A stretch of DNA of 52,848 nt, taken from the NCBI GenBank assembly GCA_029263035.1, contig JAJCYF010000108.1, forward strand, positions 1 through 52,848, given 5' to 3'. The translations under genes and the position numbers were made by a program. Below the pieces are notes generated by a model that searched no databases, was not told where the DNA came from, and saw nothing but the letters and a program-made list of their open reading frames with translations. Below, one piece after another: positions 43,732-50,725 of this stretch; the stretch's first letter is position 1, and each line of letters starts with the position of its first letter. This stretch comes from Actinomycetes bacterium (lineage in GTDB: Bacteria > Actinomycetota > CADDZG01 > JAHWKV01).

Positions 43732-44319
43732 GTGTCGGTTGCCTTCATAACCCTGTTCCTGGCCCTGCTGGCACTGGTCGCGCAGGCCGGCGTGCTGGTG
43801 GCCCTGGTCCTGTGGTTCGGCCGTAGTTCGCCGGCACTGGGCCGGTGGGGGAAGTCGCTGCGGGATTCCGTCGCCCCCCAGGCGGTGCCCATGGCGTTAG
43901 CCGTGGCTTTGATCTGCACCCTGGGGAGCCTGTATCTGTCGGAGATCGCCCACTACGTTCCGTGCAAGCTGTGCTGGTACCAGCGGATCGCCATGTACCC
44001 GTTGGTACCTATCCTGCTCGCGGCGGCGCTTCGAAAGGACAACCGGGTGGCTCCCTACGTCCTGCCGCTGACGATAGTCGGGGGCCTGATCTCCGCCTAC
44101 CACCTGCTGCTGGAGCGATTCCCCCAGCTGGAAGGGGCGGCGAGCTGTGACCCCGACAACCCGTGCAGCGCGATTCTGCTGGTGCGCTTCGGCTACCTGA
44201 CGATCCCCACCATGGCTCTGTCAGGCTTCGCGCTGATCACGGTGCTGGTGCTTGTGGCGAGTAGTAGGGCGGACCCTTACGACCGCCGGTTGGGAGATTC
44301 GGTTTCTGGGCAAGCTTGA
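43732..44319 (+). CDS. Disulfide bond formation protein DsbB-like
   Basis: Membrane quinone oxidoreductase that re-oxidises exported DsbA-type proteins. 195 residues and about five hydrophobic segments (one more than classical DsbB, at the N-terminus). Redox pairs C78/C81 in PCKLCWYQR and C139/C145 in SCDPDNPC are intact. GTG start two bases after the previous stop. A TlpA-like protein lies 2.9 kb downstream; no exported DsbA is in the window. Confidence 0.92.
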   Translation: MSVAFITLFLALLALVAQAGVLVALVLWFGRSSPALGRWGKSLRDSVAPQAVPMALAVALICTLGSLYLSEIAHYVPCKLCWYQRIAMYPLVPILLAAALRKDNRVAPYVLPLTIVGGLISAYHLLLERFPQLEGAASCDPDNPCSAILLVRFGYLTIPTMALSGFALITVLVLVASSRADPYDRRLGDSVSGQA

Positions 44320-44362
44320 ACCGGCCAAGCCAAAACACAGCACCCGATCCGAGGAGGAGTGA

Positions 44363-44515
44363 ATGGCTCAAACAAGGGACACGCAGCGTTCAAGAGGAGC
44401 TCTCGATTTGTTCGTGGACGAACGCGGAATTGTGGGTTGGCTCCTGGTGCTGATCGTTCTCGGAATCATCTTCGCCATCTGGCTTGTAGTGCAGGCATTG
44501 CAAGCCATAATCTGA
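44363..44515 (+). CDS. 50-residue single-span membrane protein
   Basis: A small gene with an excellent ribosome-binding site (GAGGAGG just before GAGTGAATG). The peptide has a hydrophilic N-terminus (MAQTRDTQRSRGALDLFVDE) and one hydrophobic helix (IVGWLLVLIVLGIIFAIWLVV) reaching almost to the C-terminus. No known family. It lies upstream of the Asp23 cluster and shares its envelope theme. Confidence 0.75.
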   Translation: MAQTRDTQRSRGALDLFVDERGIVGWLLVLIVLGIIFAIWLVVQALQAII

Positions 44516-44809
44516 GTGAATCGCAGCCGGATAGTTTGCCTGCGGTCCGGCTGAGGTACGTATAACAGGACATTCCCCAACAACGTGGTTGGGATCCGGC
44601 GAAGGCGGCGCTTTTGCCAGGGCCCAATGCTGCGCCCCGGTCTTCTTCGCCACCGCCGGGCGTTCGGATGCATCCCATTTCGCACTCATCGTGCTCCCCA
44701 ACGCCCGGTCAGCTAACGCGTCGCCTTCGGGGCGGGCGTCTACATCCAACCGGCCAAGAAATGGTCCGCCGCAGTCAGGTCAATAAGCAGACAGGGAAGG
44801 GGGAGGCAT
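44516..44809. other. Non-coding region before the Asp23 gene, with two inverted repeats
   Basis: 294 bases without a supported gene. CAGCCGGA (44524-44531) pairs with TCCGGCTG (44546-44553), giving an 8-bp hairpin nine bases after the small gene; there is no T-run. CCGGGCGTT (44656-44664) pairs with AACGCCCGG (44700-44708), a 9-bp stem around a 35-base loop. TATAAC at 44561-44566 could be a -10 element. GGGGGAGG just before 44810 is the asp23 ribosome-binding site. Confidence 0.45.
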
Positions 44810-45289
44810 ATGGCACAGGCAACTGAGGAACGCGAGACGACCGCCCAGGGCATCGCATCGGGGTCCGAGACCAGGAATCTTCAGGGCAGGCAGAGCAGCG
44901 AGCTTGTCGGCGACAAAGGCAGAACCGCGATAGCGGACTCGGTCGTGGCGAAGATCGCGGGCATCGCCGCGCGGGAGATCCCCGGAGTACACAAAATGGG
45001 CTCCGGAGGCGCTCGGGCGTTTGGCGCGATTCGTGATCGGCTCCCGGTAGGAGGCGAAGGACTCGCCCAGGGGATCAAGGTGGAGGTCGGCAAGAAGGAG
45101 GCCGCCATCGACGCGGACGTCGTGGTCGAGTACGGGATGTCGATCGTCGATGTCACCCAGGGCGTCCGGCGCAACGTCATCGACCGGGTCGAGGGCATGA
45201 CCGGCCTGGACGTCAAGGAGGTCAACGTCTACGTGGACGACATCTGGACCGGCGAGGAGAAGTCGGACGAGCAGCCACGGGTTTCGTGA
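44810..45289 (+). CDS. Asp23/Gls24-family envelope stress protein
   Basis: 159 residues. After an unstructured N-terminal ~32, the Asp23 domain: VGDKGRTAIADSVVAKIAGIAAREIPGVH, VEVGKKEAAIDADVVVEYGMSI and NVIDRVEGMTGLDVKEVNVYVDDI. Asp23 of Staphylococcus is membrane-tethered by AmaP and linked to envelope homeostasis. GTGA overlap with the next gene. First of a set of Asp23, short Asp23-like, J-domain ORF, DUF2273-like and two AmaP-like genes. Confidence 0.93.
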   Translation: MAQATEERETTAQGIASGSETRNLQGRQSSELVGDKGRTAIADSVVAKIAGIAAREIPGVHKMGSGGARAFGAIRDRLPVGGEGLAQGIKVEVGKKEAAIDADVVVEYGMSIVDVTQGVRRNVIDRVEGMTGLDVKEVNVYVDDIWTGEEKSDEQPRVS

Positions 45290-45570
45290 CCGACCAGGAT
45301 GTGGACGCCGAGGCCGTGGCCGAGCGCGCCCTGCAGAGCGGGTCTGTCTCGGGTTTGTACCCGGGCGGAGCGGTGGAGGTGGCAACCTACCTCCCGGGCA
45401 AAAAGATCAGCGGGGTGAGGGTCAGGGAGGATGAGGTCGAGGTCCACGTCGTCGCACGATGGTCTCTGCGCCTCCCCGAGGTCGCTGACGAGGTCCGAGC
45501 GCTGGTTACTCCGCTTGCGGGCGGGCTTCCGGTCTCCGTTTACATCGACGATGTCGATTCACCCCTCTAG
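45286..45570 (+). CDS. Short Asp23-like protein
   Basis: 94 residues starting at the GTG that overlaps the Asp23 stop. It looks like a reduced Asp23 domain (VHVVARWSLRLPEVADEVRALVTPLAGGLPVSVYIDDV), echoing the end of the full-length protein. Actinobacterial Asp23 clusters often carry a second short member, which might form heteromers. Inferred from similarity of pattern and position. Confidence 0.78.
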   Translation: MTDQDVDAEAVAERALQSGSVSGLYPGGAVEVATYLPGKKISGVRVREDEVEVHVVARWSLRLPEVADEVRALVTPLAGGLPVSVYIDDVDSPL

Positions 45571-45586
45571 ACCGAGCAGTCGGTAG

Positions 45587-46036
45587 GTGGACCGGGACAT
45601 TGCGCGGCAGGTCCTTGGGGTCGGACCCCGTGCCGGAGCCGAGCAGGTCAAGGCAGCCTTCCGTTCGGCGGTTCTGACCCACCATCCCGACCGCGGCGGG
45701 GATCCGCGGTTGATGAGGCAGCTATTGGAAGCCGTCTCTGCCCTTACGGATCCTGGGGGGACGGCAGGTTCAGTGGGGGCCTACCGCCGGCGCCGGGGCC
45801 TGGGTGCGATTGCGCAGAACCGGCACCGGAAACGGGACCGGAAGGCTGCATTGGGGGAATTTGAGAAGGCAGGCTCAACTCAAACAGAAGGAGAAGCTGG
45901 TGAAAATGTCGACCGTCGGACTCTTCGTTGGATTGTTGCTGGGGGCCGTGCTGGTTTTCGAGGGCTTCGGGGCCATGTTGATCGTGGCCCTCTTCGGCGC
46001 CATCGGGTACGTGGCGGCGAAGGTGATGGAAGGTGA
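45587..46036 (+). CDS. J-domain-like ORF in the Asp23 cluster
   Basis: GTG start 16 bases after the previous stop. Residues 1-~55 form a compact J-domain: ARQVLGVGPRAGAEQVKAAFR, the HPD tripeptide in LTHHPDRGGDP, and a third helix. J-domains stimulate Hsp70/DnaK. The rest of the 149-residue frame is low-complexity and its last 137 bases overlap the DUF2273-like gene in another frame, so the true end may be earlier or a frameshift may be present. No dnaK is nearby. Confidence 0.55.
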   Translation: MDRDIARQVLGVGPRAGAEQVKAAFRSAVLTHHPDRGGDPRLMRQLLEAVSALTDPGGTAGSVGAYRRRRGLGAIAQNRHRKRDRKAALGEFEKAGSTQTEGEAGENVDRRTLRWIVAGGRAGFRGLRGHVDRGPLRRHRVRGGEGDGR

Positions 46037-46082
46037 GATCGATCTGAACCATTACCTGGGCAACCGCAGCGGCCGCCGATGA
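45900..46082 (+). CDS. DUF2273-like small membrane protein
   Basis: 60 residues with two hydrophobic segments (VGLFVGLLLGAVLVFEGF, AMLIVALFGAIGYVAAKV) and the acidic tail MEGEIDLNHYL typical of DUF2273 proteins, which co-occur with Asp23. GTG 45900 has AAGGAG six bases upstream; ATG 45906 is the alternative. Overlaps the tail of the J-domain ORF. Confidence 0.85.
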   Translation: MKMSTVGLFVGLLLGAVLVFEGFGAMLIVALFGAIGYVAAKVMEGEIDLNHYLGNRSGRR

Positions 46083-46104
46083 CCGAGGTCGAAAGGAGCC
46101 GGGC

Positions 46105-46638
46105 ATGAGGTGGCTGAACCGGGTGCTGGCGGCAATTTTCGGACTTGCCCTCGCAATCGCCGGGGGCGCGGTGGTGTGGGGAGCTGTGGCGGCCGTGCTG
46201 GAGCCATCTTCCCGGCGCATACCCTATGAAGGCTGGATCGCGTCCCAGGACGCCTACCGGTGGAATTCGCCGGAGGTTCTGTGGATGGGCGCCGGTTTGG
46301 CCGCCGTGGGCCTGCTCCTGGTGGCCCTTCAGCTGTTACCCCGTAGACCTTCGGCCCTGGGTGCCGCCTTTGGTGAGAACGGGGCGAGGGTCGAGGTTGA
46401 CCGGACCGGCCTCGAGCAGGCTCTCACCCGTGAAGCTGCCGGGGTCGAGGGCGTCACCGGGGCAAAAACTCGGAGCCGGCGCAGGAAGGTGAGGACAAAG
46501 GTGGATGTTCCCGGCGGCGGCGACCGGGCAACAACCGAGGCGGTCGAAGGCGTCCTGCGAAGCGGGTTGAAGCGGTTCAGGGTCAAACCCAGCCCCCGGA
46601 TTGCGGTTTCCTCTCGTGCCAGGGGGAGGGCCCGATGA
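46105..46638 (+). CDS. AmaP/DUF6286-like membrane protein
   Basis: 177 residues with two N-terminal membrane helices (AIFGLALAIAGGAVVWGAVAAVL and VLWMGAGLAAVGLLLVALQLL) separated by a short external loop, then a cytosolic alpha/beta domain whose VTGAKTRSRRRKVRTKVDV echoes the Asp23 fold. Such proteins anchor Asp23-type partners to the membrane. AGGAG precedes the ATG. ATGA overlap with the next gene. Confidence 0.78.
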   Translation: MRWLNRVLAAIFGLALAIAGGAVVWGAVAAVLEPSSRRIPYEGWIASQDAYRWNSPEVLWMGAGLAAVGLLLVALQLLPRRPSALGAAFGENGARVEVDRTGLEQALTREAAGVEGVTGAKTRSRRRKVRTKVDVPGGGDRATTEAVEGVLRSGLKRFRVKPSPRIAVSSRARGRAR

Positions 46639-47213
46639 AGAAGGAAGGTCAAGCAGCCGACCGGGCGAACCGCGCTGCCCTCCTTTTGTTCGGGCTGATC
46701 CTCGCTGCCGCGGGGTCCTACGCCCTGGTTCGCGGCTCGGGCATTCTGGGAGATGACAGCGCCGCAGATTCCGTTCCGGAGACGCTACTGGCTCTGTTCC
46801 CGGATCCCGGCTGGAGATGGCTTCCTGCGGTGACCGGATCGGCAGGACTCCTGCTTGCAATCATTGGCCTATTTTGGTTTGCCGCCCAGTTCAGGGTCCC
46901 GCCGAAAGCCTCCATGGTCACGGTGCACCGGACCGACCGGGGAATCACCCGGGTCCGAGGAAGCGCGGTCGGCCACGCCGCTTCCACTCAGCTTGCCCGG
47001 ATACCCGGAACCGGCGATGCGCGGGTTCGGATATTTTCGACTCCGTCGGGCCAGAGGGCCGATGTCCGTCTGGAAATTGTCGACGGAGCGGACGTGCCCG
47101 GGATCATTGATTCGGCTGAGGAATCACTTTCCAGGACGATCGCTTTGGCCGGACTTCGCAACGTCCGTTCCTCGATTCGCCTGGTGCCGGTTGCAGGTCA
47201 GCGGGTGCAGTAG
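46635..47213 (+). CDS. AmaP-like alkaline-shock membrane anchor
   Basis: 192 residues with the same design as its neighbour: two membrane helices (AALLLFGLILAAAGSYALVRG; AVTGSAGLLLAIIGLFWFAAQ) followed by a cytosolic domain (ITRVRGSAVGHAASTQLARIPG, ADVRLEIVDGADVPGIIDSAEESL, NVRSSIRLV) resembling Asp23. The pair probably arose by duplication. Last gene of the cluster, convergent with the TlpA-like gene. Confidence 0.78.
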   Translation: MKKEGQAADRANRAALLLFGLILAAAGSYALVRGSGILGDDSAADSVPETLLALFPDPGWRWLPAVTGSAGLLLAIIGLFWFAAQFRVPPKASMVTVHRTDRGITRVRGSAVGHAASTQLARIPGTGDARVRIFSTPSGQRADVRLEIVDGADVPGIIDSAEESLSRTIALAGLRNVRSSIRLVPVAGQRVQ

Positions 47214-47216
47214 GAG

Positions 47217-47876
47217 CTAGCTCTGGCTTCCTGCCATCTCCACGAGGTCGTCGAGCTCCCCGGTGGAAAGTTCGCCGCCGTCCCGGGCAATTACCCGGTT
47301 ATTGGCGTCGAGCAGAACGAAGTAGGGATAGCCGGACAGGCCGTACGCCCGTGCCGCAGTGCCGTTGGCATCGTCGGCCATCGCCGGCAGGTCCAACCCC
47401 TCCTCATCCAGCCATTCCGACGGAGGATAGTTCGGCCGGTTGGGGTCGGTAGCGGTCGCCACCACCACCATGTCGAGGCCCTCGGGAGGGCCCGCCTCGA
47501 GCCAGCTCACGATTCTAGGTACCTCCCGCTGGCAGTGCGGGCACCAGTGTGCGACGAAGATCACGAGCTTCGGCTGCGATCCCGGCCGGATGTTGACTGC
47601 GGAACCGTCGAAGCTTGAACCCTCGAGGGTTGGGGCGTTCTGGCCTGCCGCCGGGTCCTGGCCCCGGGGATCCAGCTCGGCCAGAGGCTGTCCCTCGACC
47701 GTCACCGTGCGCACCTGTTGGATACCCTCGCCGGCGTTGGTCGCCGAGCCGGCGTTGGTCGCCGAATCGGCGCTATCGTCTCGGGTGGCGAAGAAGGCAA
47801 TGGCCGCCAGGATCACGACCAGTCCGGCGCCGAAGATCAGGGGCCGATTATTCCTGGGCTGGAATTTAGGGGACAT
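47217..47876 (-). CDS. TlpA/ResA-like membrane-anchored thioredoxin
   Basis: Predicted extracytoplasmic thiol-disulfide reductase. 219 residues: a membrane anchor (LIFGAGLVVILAAIAFFAT), a linker with the tandem hexapeptide SATNAG, and a thioredoxin domain with C112-P-H-C115 (FVAHWCPHCQREVP) and the cis-proline motif SGYPYFVLLD. Partners may be cytochrome c maturation or other exported thiols, but none lies nearby. The ATG follows TACGAT by six bases. Confidence 0.92.
   Translation of the reverse strand: MSPKFQPRNNRPLIFGAGLVVILAAIAFFATRDDSADSATNAGSATNAGEGIQQVRTVTVEGQPLAELDPRGQDPAAGQNAPTLEGSSFDGSAVNIRPGSQPKLVIFVAHWCPHCQREVPRIVSWLEAGPPEGLDMVVVATATDPNRPNYPPSEWLDEEGLDLPAMADDANGTAARAYGLSGYPYFVLLDANNRVIARDGGELSTGELDDLVEMAGSQS
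47730..47765. repeat. 18-bp perfect tandem duplication in the TlpA-like linker
   Basis: GCCGGCGTTGGTCGCCGA occurs twice in a row and encodes the duplicated SATNAG hexapeptide between the membrane anchor and the thioredoxin domain. It is in frame, so copy-number change would only alter linker length. Confidence 0.9.
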
Positions 47877-47882
47877 CGGGCC

Positions 47883-47888
47883 ATCGTA
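47883..47888 (-). promoter_or_regulatory. Candidate -10 (TACGAT) for the leaderless TlpA-like gene
   Basis: On the minus strand TACGAT is followed by six bases and the ATG at 47876. Confidence 0.5.
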
Positions 47889-47988
47889 ACCTGTAGCGTC
47901 GCTTGGCCACTCCGGGCCGGAGCTCAGTCAGATTGGCGGAAGTTTTCTTCTGACGCCTCGCCAGGCCATTCCTGTCACCCCCGGTCGA

Positions 47989-48009
47989 TACAATCGAACA
48001 CATGTTCGA
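47989..48009 (+). promoter_or_regulatory. LexA (SOS) box over a leaderless promoter
   Basis: TCGAACACATGTTCGA (47994-48009) matches the actinobacterial SOS-box consensus TCGAAC-RNN-TGTTYGA at every specified position. The -10 TACAAT (47989-47994) shares a base with it. The ATG of the HNH gene (48002) lies inside the box, seven bases after the -10. Confidence 0.85.
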
Positions 48010-49219
48010 ACGGTTGGAGAACATCCTCAGCCAGTTGCAGGCCTTGGTCGAAGGCTTCGATGCCTCGGGTCTGGACAGGGCCCGGTCGTTGGAGCTGTAC
48101 GAGAGCTTGTGCCGGGGGGAGCGCCTGATGCATGCCGCCAAGGCACTGGCCGGTCAGCATCTGGCGAACTCCAACGCCTGGTATGAGACCGACCACCGGT
48201 CCCCGGCCCATTTCATGGCCGCCACTGCGGGCACCACCATCTCTCACCAGTGCCACATGCTGGAGGTAGCCGACCTGCTCCCCAAGCTGCCCGAGACCGA
48301 CAGGGCCTTTAGGTCCGGGGCGTTGACCGAGGAAAAGGTGATCGACCTGGCCTCGGCAGCGGCGCTGGATCCCGAGTCGGAGGAAGGGTTGCTGGCGCTG
48401 GCCGAAGCCGCCTCGCTCGATGAGTTCAGGGCCGGGTGCGCCCGGGTTCGCCATGCCGCCTCCTCGGAGGCCGAGCGTCATCAAAGGGCCCACCGGCGCC
48501 GTTACCTGCGTCACTGGATCAACATCGACGGTGAGTTCAGGCTGTCCGCCAGCTTCACCCCCGAAGCCGGAGCCCAGATCATGGCGGCAATCGAGCCCTA
48601 CCGCCAGAAGGTGGCCGATCGCTCCTCCCGCAAAGGCCGCAAGGGTAGGGCGCCGGCGGGAGCGGTCCTGGCCGATGCCCTGCTGGAGATGGCCTGCAAC
48701 GACCGCACCGCCGGGGATGGCTCCAACCCCGGGCCCAGGGCAATGGTCCACGTGCGGATGGACTACCAGGCGATGATGCGGGGATACACCGTGCCCGGTG
48801 AGATCTGCGAGGTCCCCGGGGTGGGGCCGATCTCGGTGGCCGAGGCCAACGGCATGCTGGGCGACGCCCTGGTCACCGCAGTGGTGATGGACAACACCGA
48901 CATCCGCAACGTGATCAGGATGGGCCGGGTGATCCCCGCCAGGATGGAGGCGGCCCTGCTGGAGCGGGATCAATGCTGCGTGGTCCCCGGGTGCGGGCAG
49001 AGGGACGGTTTGGAGAAGGACCACGTTGTCCCGATCCATGAAGGTGGACCGACCACCCTGTACAACCTGTGCCGCCTGTGCGGGTGGCACCACTACCTCA
49101 AGACCCATATCGGGTATGCCTTAAGACGAAGATTGGGGCACTGGCTGTGGGATGGTCCCCGGGCGCAACAAAGCACCCTGGAGGAACTTCAGCGGGAGAT
49201 TTGCGCCGCCGCTCGCTAG
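48002..49219 (+). CDS. DUF222/13E12-family HNH endonuclease-like protein
   Basis: 405 residues. The N-terminal DUF222 region (~1-290) is all helical, and the C-terminal HNH domain reads CCVVPGCGQRDGLEKDHVVPIHEGGPTTLYNLCRLCGWHHYLKT (in parts: DHVVPIHEGG, NLCRLCGWHH), with zinc-type cysteines around the HNH core. Mycobacterial 13E12 genes of this family are among known LexA-controlled genes, and a matching SOS box covers this start codon. Their biochemical role is not settled; they are multicopy in many actinobacteria. Confidence 0.92.
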   Translation: MFERLENILSQLQALVEGFDASGLDRARSLELYESLCRGERLMHAAKALAGQHLANSNAWYETDHRSPAHFMAATAGTTISHQCHMLEVADLLPKLPETDRAFRSGALTEEKVIDLASAAALDPESEEGLLALAEAASLDEFRAGCARVRHAASSEAERHQRAHRRRYLRHWINIDGEFRLSASFTPEAGAQIMAAIEPYRQKVADRSSRKGRKGRAPAGAVLADALLEMACNDRTAGDGSNPGPRAMVHVRMDYQAMMRGYTVPGEICEVPGVGPISVAEANGMLGDALVTAVVMDNTDIRNVIRMGRVIPARMEAALLERDQCCVVPGCGQRDGLEKDHVVPIHEGGPTTLYNLCRLCGWHHYLKTHIGYALRRRLGHWLWDGPRAQQSTLEELQREICAAAR

Positions 49220-49224
49220 CGGGC

Positions 49225-49257
49225 GGCCCCCTGGTTCGGCAGGCCCCCTGGTTCGGC
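49225..49257. repeat. Short tandem repeat downstream of the HNH gene
   Basis: GGCCCCCTGGTTCGGC occurs at 49225-49240 and 49242-49257 with a 17-bp period. It lies in the 67-bp gap between the HNH gene and the convergent fetB gene. No terminator shape is evident. Confidence 0.85.
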
Positions 49258-49286
49258 CGGCCCCACAGAGCCTCGCCCGCGATCTG

Positions 49287-50042
49287 CTAGGAAGCGGTCA
49301 CCTTTTCGGGGATCACGATTCGCTCACCTTCGCCCACAAACGACCGGCCCACGCTCATCGCCGAGACGGTGGCCGATATCGCCTGGGCGCCCAGCAATGA
49401 GAACAACACGGTGAGCTGGACCTGCGCCGCCTCCGCCGGTGAGGCCCCTCCCAGGATCATGCCGACGAAGGCTCCCGGCAGCGTGATCAATCCCACGTTC
49501 TTGGTCTGGTCGAGGACGGGGATCAGGGCAGTGAGGATGCTTTTCGGGAAATAGGATCGCATGGCATACCTTGCGGTGACCCCCAGGCTCAGGCGGGCCT
49601 CGATCTCCGCCAGCCGGGAGGTGATCTCTTCGCGGACCCGGCGGCCCGCCAGGGTGGTGGCGGTCATCGACCCGCCGACCAGGATCCCGCCAATCGGGAT
49701 CACAAACTGCGGCTCCAGCGGGTAGCCCCCCAGTCCAAAAAGCACAACGAGGGCGACCCCGCTCCCGGCTGCCACCGACAGGGCTCCGATCCGGTAGGCC
49801 CCTCTCACGCCGGCCAGCCTGCGAGCGGCGGTCACCGATGCAGCGGCGAACATCACCAGGACAAAAACGGCGGCCAGGCCCAGATGCTCGAACACGCTGT
49901 CGATGACCAGGGCAACGATGGCCAGCTGCGCCCCGGCCCGGACTACAGCGATTACCAGCTCGGACTCGATCTTCAGCCGCTGGATCCGGGCCACTACCAG
50001 GGCGGCCGCGGCCAGCCCCAGGCCCAGCAGCACCGCTCTCAA
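49287..50042 (-). CDS. fetB: FetB-family ABC transporter permease
   Basis: Membrane subunit of the FetAB (YbbLM) exporter, linked in E. coli to iron efflux and oxidative-stress tolerance. 251 residues and about seven hydrophobic segments. Motifs include LVIAVVRAGAQLAIVALVI, PIGGILVGGSMTATTLAGRRV, TKNVGLITLPGAFVGMILGGASP and GAQAISATVSAMSVGRSF. TTG start in a TTGA overlap with fetA. Confidence 0.9.
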   Translation of the reverse strand: MRAVLLGLGLAAAALVVARIQRLKIESELVIAVVRAGAQLAIVALVIDSVFEHLGLAAVFVLVMFAAASVTAARRLAGVRGAYRIGALSVAAGSGVALVVLFGLGGYPLEPQFVIPIGGILVGGSMTATTLAGRRVREEITSRLAEIEARLSLGVTARYAMRSYFPKSILTALIPVLDQTKNVGLITLPGAFVGMILGGASPAEAAQVQLTVLFSLLGAQAISATVSAMSVGRSFVGEGERIVIPEKVTAS

Positions 50043-50725
50043 GCCGGGTCTCCCGGCCAGGCGTTCTCGATCTCATCCATCGACCCCTCCAGGACCAGCC
50101 GCCCGTCCACCAGCAGCTTGGCACTGGAGGCCACCCGACGCGCCTGGCCCAGGTCGTGGGTGACCAGCACCAGGGTCAGCCCCCGCTGCTCCAGCGACTC
50201 GAGCAGCTCCTCGATGGTTTGAACCGCATCCCGGTCCAGGGCCGAGGTCGGCTCATCCAGCAGCAGGATCTCGGGATTTCGTACCAGCGCCCGGGCGATG
50301 CACACCCGCTGTGCCTGGCCGACCGACAGTGCATCGGAGGGGCGGTCCAGAAACTCCGAAGGCAGGCCGACCACGGCCAGGCACTCGGCAAAGGTGCCCT
50401 CGTCGGGCTCGTCCAGGCCGTAGGCCAGGTTGGCCCTCACGCCTCCCTCGAACACGATCGGGGTCTGCCCGACCAGCCCCACCCGGCACCGCAACTCCTC
50501 GGGAGCGATCTGGCGGGTGTCGACCCCGTCCAGGATCACCCTCCCGCCTTCGGGCTCCGACAGTCGGTTGAGGCAGCGCAGCAGGCTGGACTTGCCGGAT
50601 CCGGAGGGGCCGACCACCGCGCTGGTCTCGCCCCGGCAAAAGGTTGCCGTCACCCCCCGGAGCACCTGCTGCCCGCCCCGATTTAACACCAGGCCCTCGG
50701 CGACCAGGTGCGCGTCGGGGCTCAT
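50039..50725 (-). CDS. fetA: FetA-like ABC transporter ATPase
   Basis: Nucleotide-binding partner of FetB. 228 residues: Walker A GPSGSGKSSLLR, Q-loop VGLVGQTPIVFEGGV, Walker B ILLLDEPTSALD and H-loop VLVTHDLG. The ABC signature reads LSVGQAQR rather than LSGGQ, a substitution at the second position of the GG pair. The ATG at 50725 overlaps the exporter stop (ATGA); the GTG at 50767 lies inside the exporter gene. Confidence 0.9.
   Translation of the reverse strand: MSPDAHLVAEGLVLNRGGQQVLRGVTATFCRGETSAVVGPSGSGKSSLLRCLNRLSEPEGGRVILDGVDTRQIAPEELRCRVGLVGQTPIVFEGGVRANLAYGLDEPDEGTFAECLAVVGLPSEFLDRPSDALSVGQAQRVCIARALVRNPEILLLDEPTSALDRDAVQTIEELLESLEQRGLTLVLVTHDLGQARRVASSAKLLVDGRLVLEGSMDEIENAWPGDPA

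Noticed and set aside
44390..44749. 119-codon minus-strand ORF across the gap before asp23
   Set aside because: No ribosome-binding site, low-complexity sequence, and it is antisense to a small gene with a strong Shine-Dalgarno site. The region is better described as non-coding.
48002..49257. HNH gene and adjacent repeat as a mobile element
   Set aside because: No terminal inverted repeats, target duplication or transposase. The 16-bp tandem repeat lies only on one side.
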